Shown in pieces: positions 7,727-16,184 of a stretch of DNA of 64,000 bases (its first letter is position 1; the number at the start of each line of letters is the position of its first letter). The notes beneath the pieces were generated by a model. It did no database searches. It was given only the letters and a program-made list of their open reading frames with translations, and was not told the DNA's origin. Source of the DNA: JAGXTF01 sp044224315 (GTDB taxonomy: Bacteria; Bacteroidota; Bacteroidia; NS11-12g; UBA955); the NCBI GenBank assembly GCA_044224315.1, contig JBGAKR010000007.1:1-64000 (forward strand). The letters run 5' to 3'. The translations under genes were made by a program, and so were the position numbers.

Positions 7727-7765
7727 GTATGTTCCCACCCTTATTGGTCGGGCAAGTATTAAAAA

Positions 7766-8461
7766 TTATTTTTCTCTTAGAATATAAAACAAACCCAATC
7801 TTCCGCTATTTAAATTACTACTTAAAATGCTGGTAAAATCGGCGGTTTTTCGGCGTGTAAACAGCGTGCCATCAGGGTTGTATTGGTTGTATAAATCGTT
7901 ACTGAATTGAATTAAACCGAATTTATAGGATAAAATAAAACGCGGGGCAAATTTCCAGGCTACACCGGCAGATATCGTTCCGGTAGAATTAAAAAGCACG
8001 GTTTTTTCTTTTTTTGTGGTATTTTTTATGTAATCATTGGTGGTGATTTTTCCATTCATAGATTTAATACCATAAGTGAAATCAAAAAATGGAGTAAATA
8101 CACTGCTGTTGGGTATAAACTGTTTGATACCCAGGTTTATAAAGGTTCCGCTACTGGTATTTTCAGTATAGGTATTAAAAAATAATTCTTTTTTACTATT
8201 GGAATGCTGATCAAAAGCAAATCCGATTTCAGGTGTAAAACACAGGTTATTATTTAAAAAAAAAGCCCCCAAAACCGAAACCCCGGAGGTTACAATTTTT
8301 GATGAAACTTCCAGATTTGGATTGGAGTTATACGTAATCTGATTTTGCGTGCGATTATTGTAATATGCTTCGCTACCGCCCCAGATACTTTGTTTATTGA
8401 ACTGCGCATGGAGTTGCAAATGCAAAAAAGACAATACCCAAAACATCCATTGTTTTTTCAT
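7766..8461 (-). CDS. Exported small outer-membrane beta-barrel protein
   Basis: A 231-aa protein with a signal peptide ending LHLQLHAQ (residues about 1-20) and a barrel-like pattern of short alternating strands. It is probably a paralogue of 6833-7501: both carry an FTPF...GI.S..G.IT segment and a later GLIQ(Y/F) strand followed by Tyr/Asn-rich turns. It is separated from that gene by 264 bp of repeats, so the two may be transcribed separately. No function is recognised. The start ATG at 8461 is well placed before the signal peptide. Confidence 0.7.
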   Translation of the reverse strand: MKKQWMFWVLSFLHLQLHAQFNKQSIWGGSEAYYNNRTQNQITYNSNPNLEVSSKIVTSGVSVLGAFFLNNNLCFTPEIGFAFDQHSNSKKELFFNTYTENTSSGTFINLGIKQFIPNSSVFTPFFDFTYGIKSMNGKITTNDYIKNTTKKEKTVLFNSTGTISAGVAWKFAPRFILSYKFGLIQFSNDLYNQYNPDGTLFTRRKTADFTSILSSNLNSGRLGLFYILREK

Positions 8462-8542
8462 AGTCTATATAGATTTTAAGGCAAGTTAAAAGAAAATAAA
8501 TAGTTTAAATGCAACTGAATAATAAAAATGACAATTTACTGC

Positions 8543-8573
8543 AAAAAAAAAGCCCCTGAATTTTCAAGGGCTT
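8543..8573 (-). terminator. Intrinsic terminator
   Basis: On the minus strand AGCCCTTGA pairs with TCAGGGGCT across a 4-nt loop and runs into nine T residues (stem 8551-8572). It lies 24 bp past the stop of the gene at 8597-9079. Confidence 0.8.
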
Positions 8574-8596
8574 TAATATCAACCAATTTGTTTTGT

Positions 8597-9079
8597 TTAG
8601 TTTAAATCGAAAGAAAGAGAAACGCCTTCGCCTTCAGGGCTTAATTCGGCATTTTCTTTTTTCTCGGTTACAGGCACTGCGGGTGTGGGTGTAACAGGAT
8701 TATTCGCTACCGGAGCCACGGGTTGTACCACAGGGGCTGGTTTTACCTCGGGTTTTACTTCGGCTTTAGGCTCTGGGGTATTCAATAAGGGGTTTTGAAC
8801 CGGGGCTGGCGCTTCGGCAGGCTTGCGGGCAACAGGTTTTTTGGCTACCGCTTTATTCTCAGCCTGGGGTGTTCCGGCAAGTTCTATGCGATTTTCACGA
8901 AGGAAGAAACCCAACTGGATGGCCTTTTTAATATTCTCAACCTCCATGGTTACCTCAAATTCATCAATCCCCATGGCACGTTCCTGCACACTAAAGTTGA
9001 TTCCGTTGTCCATGCAATATTCAAAGATCTCGTTGATCTTGGTCCGCTTCACATATACCGATGGTTTTTCGCCGTTCAT
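8597..9079 (-). CDS. Uncharacterised protein, small folded domain plus Pro/Ala/Val-rich tail
   Basis: A 160-aa protein with no signal peptide. Residues 1-70 look like a compact alpha/beta domain (VYVKRTKINEIFEYCMDNGI; FEVTMEVENIKKAIQLGFF). Residues 75-145 are low-complexity Pro/Ala/Val/Lys (AEVKPEVKPAPVVQPVAPVA) and the end is acidic (SPEGEGVSLSFDLN). I do not recognise the domain. It has its own terminator and is divergent from rnhA, with about 105 bp between start codons. A regulatory or scaffold role is conceivable, but nothing in the sequence fixes it. Confidence 0.7.
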   Translation of the reverse strand: MNGEKPSVYVKRTKINEIFEYCMDNGINFSVQERAMGIDEFEVTMEVENIKKAIQLGFFLRENRIELAGTPQAENKAVAKKPVARKPAEAPAPVQNPLLNTPEPKAEVKPEVKPAPVVQPVAPVANNPVTPTPAVPVTEKKENAELSPEGEGVSLSFDLN

Positions 9080-9145
9080 AGATGCAAAAATAGTTTGAAC
9101 AGGGTAGGAGGTTATGCACGAAATGGTTGCATTTTTTCACAAATC

Positions 9146-9178
9146 TTGTGTAAAAAAATATTCTGGTTCTTACTTTGC
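9146..9178 (+). promoter_or_regulatory. Candidate Bacteroidota-type promoter for rnhA
   Basis: TTG at 9146-9148 and TACTTTGC at 9171-9178 (one base short of TAnnTTTGC) are 22 bp apart. The second box ends 6 bp before the rnhA ATG, so the 5' leader would be only a few bases. Confidence 0.45.
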
Positions 9179-9184
9179 CAACAG

Positions 9185-9688
9185 ATGGGAAATAACGGGA
9201 TAATTATTTATACCGATGGTGCTGCGCTGGGTAATCCCGGGCCCGGTGGATACGGAGCTGTGCTGATGTATGCGGGTTATCGCAAGGAACTGGCCGAGGG
9301 TTTTCGGCTCACTACCAATAACCGTATGGAACTGTTGGCAGTTATCAGGGCACTGGAAACCATTAAGCAGCCGGGCATTCCGGTAAATGTGTATTCCGAT
9401 AGTAAATATGTTTGCAATGCCATTGAAGAGGGCTGGCTGTTTAACTGGAAACGCAAAGGCTGGGTGAAAGTAAAAAATCCGGATTTGTGGAAACGCTTTC
9501 TGCCCCTGTATGAAACCTTCAAACCCAAATTTAACTGGGTAAAAGGGCATGCCGGTATTCCAGAAAATGAACGCTGCGATTACCTGGCCACTTTTGCCGC
9601 AGAAAAAAGCCCCAACAGCGTGGATATGGGGTATGAGGAGAGTGTGAAAAAGGGGGATGGTTTTTTTAATAATTCAATAATTCCTTAG
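9185..9688 (+). CDS. rnhA: Ribonuclease HI
   Basis: A 167-aa enzyme that degrades the RNA strand of RNA-DNA hybrids during replication and repair. The four carboxylates are in order: Asp in YTDGAALGNPGPGGYG (near residue 10), Glu in TNNRMELLAV (near 49), Asp in VYSDSKYVCNAI (near 73) and Asp in NERCDYLA (near 138), the last after the conserved VKGHAG loop. The open frame extends far upstream (to 8795), but it overlaps the divergent gene and lacks homology before MGNNGIIIYTDG, so ATG 9185 is the start. The 3' end overlaps the convergent recN by 23 bp. Confidence 0.96.
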   Translation: MGNNGIIIYTDGAALGNPGPGGYGAVLMYAGYRKELAEGFRLTTNNRMELLAVIRALETIKQPGIPVNVYSDSKYVCNAIEEGWLFNWKRKGWVKVKNPDLWKRFLPLYETFKPKFNWVKGHAGIPENERCDYLATFAAEKSPNSVDMGYEESVKKGDGFFNNSIIP

Positions 9689-11324
9689 CGTTAGCCACTG
9701 CGGCCTCTCCCGGATCTTTGCCGCTGAGCATTTGGGCTATATTTTTTACCCTCTCATCTTTTTGCAGCAGGCGTATTTCGGTATTGGCCGAGCTGGCTGA
9801 CAGGTTTTTATAAACAAAGAAATGGGTTTCGCCGGCTGCTGCCACCTGGGGTAAATGGGTAATGGCGATTACCTGGTGTTTTTCTCCCAGTTTATGCATC
9901 ATACTGCCCATTTTGCCTGCTACTTCGCCACTTACTCCGGTGTCGGCCTCATCGAAAATAAGTGTGGGCATGGCTTTTTTACCTGCTAATAAACTTTTAA
10001 AACAGAAATTCAAACGCGATACCTCCCCACCACTGGCCACTTTTTCCAGTGCCTGCGGTTCCTGCCCGGGATTGGCGGCAAACAGCAATTTTATTTTGCT
10101 GCCTCCGCTGGCATTCAGGTTTACTAAATCCAAGGCCATGCTTACATCTACTTTCCCTGCGGGTATCCCCAAATCCTTAATGAGTAATGAACTTTCCCTG
10201 CACAAAATATTAGCTGCTTTTACCCGACTTTCATGCAATTGGGTAGCTTCTTTTTCGCATATTTTTTTGGCAGCAATAACCGCTGCTTCCAATTGCTCTG
10301 CCTTGGTTCCGGCTTGCTCAGTGGCAAGTAATTTCAGTTCAATCTGGTTTTTTAATTCGGCCAATTCGGCGCTGCTTTTCAGCTGATGTTTTTTTAGCAA
10401 TAACTGCAATTTGGCAATGCGTTCGTTTACGGTTTCCAAACGAGCTGCATCATTGTCAATCCCCGCACTGGTTTGTCGCAGAGTGGCAGCAATATCTTTT
10501 AGTTCAAATCCCAGTCCCTCTAATCGTTTTACCGCTTGCTCAATTTCTGGATTGAGTAGGGCTGCATTTTTCAGATTGCTGCGCACCACACCAATTTGGT
10601 CAAGCACAGAGCCTTCTTCTTCCGTAAGGGTATATTCAGCATTGTTGCAGGCAGCAGTAATTTCTTCGGCATGGCTCAGTGTCATGGCCAACTGTTCTAG
10701 CTGGGTTTCTTCGCCGGCAACCGGATTGAAATTCTCCAGTTCATCAAATTGAAATTGCAGAAAATCTTTTTCCTTTTGGGCGGCATCGGTTTGGCGTTTA
10801 AATTCTTCCAATTCTGCCACCAGGGCATGGTATTTTTTCCAGTTTTTTTTGTAAGAATTGAGCAGGTTTTGATGCCCGGCAAAATCATCCACAATATTGA
10901 GTTGTTCGGCACCGCTGGTAATTAGCAGGCCGGTATTTTGGGTGTGAATTTCAATGAGTTTTTCGCCCAGCTCTTTCATTACATTCAGCATCACGGGTGT
11001 GTCATTCACAAATGCCCGGCTTTTGCCACCGGGGGCTATTTCACGTCGCAGAATGGTTTGCTCGGAATAATCGAGTTCATGGGTGTCAAAAAAAGCCTGT
11101 AAATCCAGGTTTTGTATATCAAAAACGGCTTCAATAATGCATTTCAGATCTTTGTTTAATAAGGCTGAAGTTTCGGCTCTGTTGCCCAACACCAAACCCA
11201 GGGCTCCCAGTAAAATACTTTTTCCTGCGCCGGTTTCTCCGGTAATCACATTGAGGCCGGCTTGCGGCTGTAACTGCAAATCTTTAATTAGCGCAAAATT
11301 TTGAACGGTAATATGTTGTAACAT
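9666..11324 (-). CDS. recN: DNA repair protein RecN
   Basis: A 552-aa SMC-like ATPase acting in double-strand break repair. Walker A is GETGAGKSILLGALGLVLG near residue 30. Two coiled-coil stretches occupy about 155-215 and 265-370. The signature region is ASGGEVSRLNFCFKSLLA, Walker B is TLIFDEADTGVSG, and the late HLPQVAAAGETHF loop is present. The frame extends ten codons upstream, but MLQHITVQNFALIKDL is the family start. That ATG (11324) overlaps the pfkA stop by one base (TAATG), pointing to translational coupling. Confidence 0.96.
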   Translation of the reverse strand: MLQHITVQNFALIKDLQLQPQAGLNVITGETGAGKSILLGALGLVLGNRAETSALLNKDLKCIIEAVFDIQNLDLQAFFDTHELDYSEQTILRREIAPGGKSRAFVNDTPVMLNVMKELGEKLIEIHTQNTGLLITSGAEQLNIVDDFAGHQNLLNSYKKNWKKYHALVAELEEFKRQTDAAQKEKDFLQFQFDELENFNPVAGEETQLEQLAMTLSHAEEITAACNNAEYTLTEEEGSVLDQIGVVRSNLKNAALLNPEIEQAVKRLEGLGFELKDIAATLRQTSAGIDNDAARLETVNERIAKLQLLLKKHQLKSSAELAELKNQIELKLLATEQAGTKAEQLEAAVIAAKKICEKEATQLHESRVKAANILCRESSLLIKDLGIPAGKVDVSMALDLVNLNASGGSKIKLLFAANPGQEPQALEKVASGGEVSRLNFCFKSLLAGKKAMPTLIFDEADTGVSGEVAGKMGSMMHKLGEKHQVIAITHLPQVAAAGETHFFVYKNLSASSANTEIRLLQKDERVKNIAQMLSGKDPGEAAVANAKELLNY

Positions 11325-12295
11325 TATCGGCTTATAATATGGTTCATATCCCAAAGGTTTTGTGGGATGTCTTTTTTGGCAGCTTTAATGGCTTCTTCGA
11401 AGGGGGTATATGTAATTTCATTATTGATAACACCTACTGCCAGGTTGCGTTTACCTTCCATCAACCCTTTCACGGCGTGTGCACCCAGGCGAGAGGCAAG
11501 AATCCGGTCTGCTGCGCTGGGGCTACCTCCGCGTTGGATATGACCCAAAACCGTAACCCTTGTATCAGAATCGGGGTATACTGCCTGAAAGCGTTTCGCG
11601 ACTTCAAAAGCATGGCCTTCTTCATCGCCTTCACTCACTACATAAATCGAGAATTCCTTTTTGCGGTCTTTTTTGGCAAAACTGCCTATTACCTGGTCCC
11701 ACTCATTTTTGCGTTCGGGTATTAAAATGGCTTCTGCACCGCCTGCAATGCCGCTGTAAAGGGCGATGTAACCACTGTGGCGGCCCATAACTTCTACAAA
11801 GAAAACCCGGTTGTGTGCGTCGGCCGTATCTCGGATTTTATCGATGGCTTCCATGGCGGTATTGATAGCAGTATCGAATCCAATGGTATAGTCGGTACCG
11901 GCAATATCATTGTCTATGGTGCCCGGGCAACCGATTGAAGGAATGCCGTGTTCTTTTTCAAAAACCAGGGCTCCTGTATAGGTTCCTTCGCCACCAATAC
12001 ATACTACTCCTTCTATTCCGGCATTTTTAAGATTGGTGAAAGCTATTTTGCGGCCTTCTGGGGTCATAAAATCCTTGCTGCGTGCAGTTTTAAGGATGGT
12101 GCCTCCATATTGAATAATATTGGCCACGCTGGAAGCCTGCAATGGGATGATATCATTTTCTATCATTCCCTGATAGCCTCTGCGGATGCCATAGATTTCG
12201 CAACCATAATTCACCCCTGCTCTCACAACCGCGCGTATACAGGCATTCATACCTGGCGAATCGCCACCAGAGGTAAAAACTGCTAACTTTTTCAT
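11324..12295 (-). CDS. pfkA: ATP-type 6-phosphofructokinase
   Basis: A 323-aa glycolytic kinase converting fructose 6-phosphate to fructose 1,6-bisphosphate. Seen motifs: TSGGDSPGMNACIRAVVR at the N-terminus, the nucleotide loop CIGGEGTYTGALVF near residue 100, the catalytic PGTIDNDIAGTDYTIGFDTA, the sugar-phosphate loop EVMGRHSGYIA, and GHIQRGGSPSAADR. The usual GGDGS appears as GGEGT; the Gly that distinguishes ATP from pyrophosphate enzymes is kept. A TTG one codon upstream is less likely than ATG 12295. It is transcribed with recN. Confidence 0.95.
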   Translation of the reverse strand: MKKLAVFTSGGDSPGMNACIRAVVRAGVNYGCEIYGIRRGYQGMIENDIIPLQASSVANIIQYGGTILKTARSKDFMTPEGRKIAFTNLKNAGIEGVVCIGGEGTYTGALVFEKEHGIPSIGCPGTIDNDIAGTDYTIGFDTAINTAMEAIDKIRDTADAHNRVFFVEVMGRHSGYIALYSGIAGGAEAILIPERKNEWDQVIGSFAKKDRKKEFSIYVVSEGDEEGHAFEVAKRFQAVYPDSDTRVTVLGHIQRGGSPSAADRILASRLGAHAVKGLMEGKRNLAVGVINNEITYTPFEEAIKAAKKDIPQNLWDMNHIISR

Positions 12296-12422
12296 CAATC
12301 CCTTTGATGCAAAAATGCATAAAATATGGTTACGATTATTAACAATGAACGGGTATTTTTTTTAACAATTCAAAAACCAAGGATGGAACCTCGGGAATCA
12401 TTGAGACGGCGGACAAAGGCAT

Positions 12423-12459
12423 AAAAAAAGCCCCCTGGCATGGCCAGAGGGCTTTTTTT
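12423..12459. terminator. Bidirectional intrinsic terminator
   Basis: GCCC, then C, CTGG, a CATGG loop, CCAG, A, GGGC forms a strong stem at 12430-12452 flanked by A7 and T7. On the minus strand it ends the lipoprotein gene at 12475-13332. Confidence 0.85.
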
Positions 12460-12474
12460 ATGATTTAAATTCGA

Positions 12475-13332
12475 TTACTTGGTGTCGCCTTTGTAGTCGA
12501 ACATGATGAAGTCGTTGTTATCGGCAGCAGTAACATTCACCTGGGTAATTTTCAGGATGTAGATGTTGAAAGCCAAAGACTGACCGGTTTTAACCAACAG
12601 GATATCGTCTTTTGCCAATACTGGAGAGGTGGTAGTAGCGCTTGAAGCGTTGGTTTTCCACAGATTCCACAGATAGTCAGAGCTGGTAGCGTTGTTCCAA
12701 TCGTTGGCAGTAACTTTTACGAATTTAGAACCGTTGCCGCTGGTCCAGGTTTTAGGGAATACACCTGCATTCGGACCGGTAGAAACGGTCATATCTTTCA
12801 GGTCTTTGGTAGTTTCGGCAGATGCAGCAGCCACGTTTACAGAAGAGTAAAGGTCGTAAGCACCCAAGCCCATACCGATGATGTTGTTTACTTGCTGACC
12901 AGATACAGTAGCAAGGCTAACAGTACCGGGGATCAAAGAAATAGTTACACTGGTAGTAGCTTTTTCACCATTTTTATCAACAGCAGTAAAGGTAATTACC
13001 TGAGCATCACCTACACCACCTTTAACTTGATATTTGTAGTCGTAGTTCAGTGTTTTGCTGCTGAAGGTAGTATCCCACAGTGTAGCAGGTGTAGAACCAT
13101 TGGTTGAAATAGTAACAGAAACTGAAGCCAGTTTTTCGTCGTTACTGAAAGAACGAATACCGAATTTCAGGGTTGAATCGAAGTAAGAATCCTGACTGGC
13201 AGCGGTAAAGCCTGCGCCAGATTGTAAAGTGATGGTTGGTTTTGGTTTAGGGTCTTCAGTACCGCCTCCGCATGATGCGAGGAATGCGCCAACTGGCAGG
13301 ATAGCTGCGAAAAGAATGTTTCTTAATTTCAT
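12475..13332 (-). CDS. Exported lipoprotein, Thr/Ser-rich, unknown function
   Basis: A 285-aa lipoprotein from ATG 13332; a 12-codon upstream extension lacks support. The signal peptide ends in GAFLASC, followed by GGGTEDPKPKP, a typical flexible tether. The mature part is rich in Thr, Ser, Val and Ala with beta character (TITLQSGAG, VSVTISTNGS, TSVTISLIPGTVSLATVSGQ), and a middle segment resembles an Ig/cadherin-like strand set. The last third holds WTSGNGSKFVKVTANDWNNA. The codon choice is more uniform than in its neighbours, which may indicate high expression. It has a strong terminator. The function is unknown. Confidence 0.78.
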   Translation of the reverse strand: MKLRNILFAAILPVGAFLASCGGGTEDPKPKPTITLQSGAGFTAASQDSYFDSTLKFGIRSFSNDEKLASVSVTISTNGSTPATLWDTTFSSKTLNYDYKYQVKGGVGDAQVITFTAVDKNGEKATTSVTISLIPGTVSLATVSGQQVNNIIGMGLGAYDLYSSVNVAAASAETTKDLKDMTVSTGPNAGVFPKTWTSGNGSKFVKVTANDWNNATSSDYLWNLWKTNASSATTTSPVLAKDDILLVKTGQSLAFNIYILKITQVNVTAADNNDFIMFDYKGDTK

Positions 13333-13505
13333 AGTGTTTGTTTTGTATTTGGCTGCAAATTTCGACAAATTATGTGTATTTGCAAGTTTTCAATGGGCAT
13401 TTAATTTTATCTATTAGTTCTATGACAAAATGTCCTTTAATTAAAAAGGTATCGGCTGTAATTCAAGGCAAATCTGGATTTAGGTTCATGCAGTCAGTTA
13501 AAATA

Positions 13506-13537
13506 TTGCTGAATGTGACAGTATTTCCGTAGTTTTG
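13506..13537 (+). promoter_or_regulatory. Candidate Bacteroidota-type promoter for lon
   Basis: TTG at 13506-13508 and TAGTTTTG at 13530-13537 (a full match to TAnnTTTG) are separated by 21 bp. Transcription would start near 13543, after the out-of-frame ATG at 13540 and about 50 nt before the TTG at 13596. Confidence 0.5.
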
Positions 13538-13595
13538 TTATGGCACAAGGGTTGCAAATCATATTTCTAAGCAGGAAGAGGATGAAATCAATAAA

Positions 13596-15983
13596 TTGAA
13601 TGTTCCCGACGAACTTCCGATACTTACCATCCGCAATACTGTGCTCTTTCCTGGGGTGATTTTCCCCATTACTGTTGGCCGCGATAAGAGCATTAAGCTT
13701 ATTCGTGAAGCCAATAAAAAAGATAAAATTATAGGTGTGGTCGCCCAGCGCAATCCGGATATTGAAGACCCTACCTTTAACGATCTGTATCATATCGGCA
13801 CTATGGCCGAGATTGTGCGTATGATGCGTATGCCCGATGGCAGTACCACTGTGATTATTCAGGGTAAACGCCGCATTCGCCTTACCGAACTTACCCAGGA
13901 AAATCCCTATCTCAAAGCCCGGGTAGTTGCGCTGAAAGACGAAAAAGCCAAAGAAGACAAGGAGTACAAGGCCATTATCGATTCAATCCGCGAAACTTCA
14001 CAGCAGATTATCAACCTGGCTCCCCATATCCCCAGCGAGGCCGCAGTGGCCATCCGCAACATCGATAGCAATAGTTTTCTGGTACATTTTGTAGCCAGTA
14101 ACCTCAATATTTCTGTGCCCGAAAAGCAAATTCTGCTCGAATCATCCAATGCCAAAGACCGCGCCAACCTGGTGCTGGGGCATGTGATTAAAGAGCTGCA
14201 GATGCTGGAACTGAAAGACCAGATTCAAAACCGGGTGCGCACCGATATAGACAAGCAGCAAAAGGAATATTTCCTGCAGCAACAAATCCGCGCTATACAA
14301 GAAGAACTGGGCGGTGATTCGCCCGATAAGGAAATTCTGAACCTGCGAGAAAAAGGCGCTGCCAAAGATTGGCCCGGCGATATTCTGGCCCATTTCAACA
14401 AAGAATTGGACCGCTTGCAGCGCGTGAATCCGGCGTCACCCGACTACAGTGTAGGCTTGAATTACGTGCAACTGCTCCTGGATTTGCCCTGGAATAACAT
14501 TACCAAGGATAATTTCGACCTTGGGTTTGCCGAAAAAGTGCTGGATGAAGACCATTTTGGACTTGAAAAAGTAAAAAAACGCATACTCGAATATTTGGCT
14601 GTACTCAAATTAAAAGGAGATTTAAAAAGCCCTATTATTTGCCTATACGGCCCTCCGGGTGTGGGAAAAACCAGTTTGGGTAAAAGCATAGCCCGTTCAC
14701 TGGGGCGCAAATATGTGCGCATGAGTTTAGGTGGATTGCATGACGAGTCTGAAATCCGCGGTCACCGCCGCACTTATATCGGTGCCATGCCCGGCCGAAT
14801 CATTCAGAACCTGAAAAAATGCGGTACCAGTAATCCCGTTTTTGTTTTGGACGAAATCGATAAAATGGGCCATGATTTCCGCGGAGATCCAAGCAGTGCC
14901 ATGCTCGAAGTTTTAGATCCTGAGCAGAATTCAACCTTTTACGACAATTACCTGGAGCTTGATTACGACCTGAGTAAGGTAATGTTTATTGCCACTGCCA
15001 ATAGCCTTGATTCTATTCAGCCTGCATTGTTAGACAGGATGGAAATTATAGAAATTACCGGCTATAGCATGGAAGAAAAAATTCAGATTGCCAAAAAATA
15101 CCTGCTGCCTAAGCAACGCAAAGCCCATGGTTTAAAAGCCAATCAGCTCAAAGTATCCGATGCGGCCATTGAAGTAATTGTTGAGCAATATACCCGTGAA
15201 AGCGGTGTTCGTCATCTCGACAAACGCATAGCTTCACTGGCCCGCAATGCGGCTAAAAACCTGGCCATGGGAGATAAGTACAATCCCAAAATGGATGTGG
15301 AAGACGTTGAAAAAATACTGGGAGCTGAAAAAATGGAACCCGAAGTGTATGAAAACAACAGTATACCCGGCGTGGTAACAGGCTTGGCCTGGAGCCCTAT
15401 GGGTGGAAGCGTGCTTTTTGTAGAAAGTAAACTCATTCCGGGTAAAGGCAATTTTCAGGTTACCGGCCAATTGGGGGATGTGATGAAAGAAAGCGTAACT
15501 CTTGCTAAATCGTTTTTGCGCGCCCACAGTGAGTATCTTGAAATTGATCCGCGTGTATTTGAACATTGGGATGTGCATGTGCATTTTCCTGCAGGGTCAA
15601 TCCCCAAGGATGGTCCATCGGCGGGTATTACAATCCTAACCTCATTAGCATCGCTTTATACCCAGCGCAAAGTGCGCAGTCATCTGGCTATGACCGGAGA
15701 AATTACCCTGCGCGGTAAAGTTTTGCCCGTAGGCGGAATTAAGGAAAAAATTCTGGCGGCCAAACGCGCAGGCATCACCGACGTGGTGCTCAGCGATTCA
15801 AACCGCAAGGATATTGAGGATATACAACCCGAATACCTTAAAGGCATGAAATTTCATTATGTAAAAAACATGCTCGAGGTGCTGGATTTTGCGCTTCTCA
15901 GTGAATTTTCCGACAGCCCGATTGACCTGATGGAGCCGGTGAGAAAGGCTGAAAATGCAAAAAAATCTGAAGTTACTGCCTGA
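13596..15983 (+). CDS. lon: ATP-dependent protease Lon
   Basis: A 795-aa cytoplasmic AAA+ serine protease that removes damaged and regulatory proteins. The N-terminal substrate domain starts VPDELPILTIRNTVLFPGV. Walker A is GPPGVGKTSLGKS (near 352), Walker B is NPVFVLDEIDKMG, and the Lon peptidase domain covers about 600-775, with the catalytic Ser in KDGPSAGITI and Lys in GGIKEKILAAKRAG. The annotated start is TTG, but the upstream in-frame codons (SKQEEDEINKL) look like normal Lon N-terminus. The nearest ATG (13540) is out of frame by one base; see findings. Confidence 0.95.
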   Translation: MNVPDELPILTIRNTVLFPGVIFPITVGRDKSIKLIREANKKDKIIGVVAQRNPDIEDPTFNDLYHIGTMAEIVRMMRMPDGSTTVIIQGKRRIRLTELTQENPYLKARVVALKDEKAKEDKEYKAIIDSIRETSQQIINLAPHIPSEAAVAIRNIDSNSFLVHFVASNLNISVPEKQILLESSNAKDRANLVLGHVIKELQMLELKDQIQNRVRTDIDKQQKEYFLQQQIRAIQEELGGDSPDKEILNLREKGAAKDWPGDILAHFNKELDRLQRVNPASPDYSVGLNYVQLLLDLPWNNITKDNFDLGFAEKVLDEDHFGLEKVKKRILEYLAVLKLKGDLKSPIICLYGPPGVGKTSLGKSIARSLGRKYVRMSLGGLHDESEIRGHRRTYIGAMPGRIIQNLKKCGTSNPVFVLDEIDKMGHDFRGDPSSAMLEVLDPEQNSTFYDNYLELDYDLSKVMFIATANSLDSIQPALLDRMEIIEITGYSMEEKIQIAKKYLLPKQRKAHGLKANQLKVSDAAIEVIVEQYTRESGVRHLDKRIASLARNAAKNLAMGDKYNPKMDVEDVEKILGAEKMEPEVYENNSIPGVVTGLAWSPMGGSVLFVESKLIPGKGNFQVTGQLGDVMKESVTLAKSFLRAHSEYLEIDPRVFEHWDVHVHFPAGSIPKDGPSAGITILTSLASLYTQRKVRSHLAMTGEITLRGKVLPVGGIKEKILAAKRAGITDVVLSDSNRKDIEDIQPEYLKGMKFHYVKNMLEVLDFALLSEFSDSPIDLMEPVRKAENAKKSEVTA

Positions 15984-16016
15984 AAAGCCGCATAATTGTA
16001 ATTGCATTTAAAGCCT

Positions 16017-16184
16017 ATGTTTTTTCGCAAAATCTGGAAATACCTTACCTTTCAAAAACAGCATGAGGAAGGGGTTGAGAACAATACAAACCTAAAACTT
16101 ATGCATGGGATAAATCGCATCACCATCCTGGTGTTTACGCTGGGTTTGCTGTCTTTACTGATTCGATGGATGCTTAAAAAATAG
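16017..16184 (+). CDS. Small single-span membrane protein (DUF6728-like)
   Basis: A 55-aa protein from ATG 16017. A charged N-terminal half (FFRKIWKYLTFQKQHEEG) is followed by NLKLMHGINRITILV and one transmembrane helix (ITILVFTLGLLSLLIRWML). The pattern of aromatic/basic head, 'MH.INRI' and a single helix resembles the short Bacteroidota family DUF6728, from memory. Function is unknown. It follows lon by 33 bp and its stop directly touches the GTG of the next gene, so it is probably co-transcribed with that gene. Confidence 0.65.
   Translation: MFFRKIWKYLTFQKQHEEGVENNTNLKLMHGINRITILVFTLGLLSLLIRWMLKK

Noticed and set aside
8795..9184. N-terminal extension of RNase HI
   Set aside because: It overlaps the divergent 160-aa gene and has no RNase H homology; the family start is ATG 9185.
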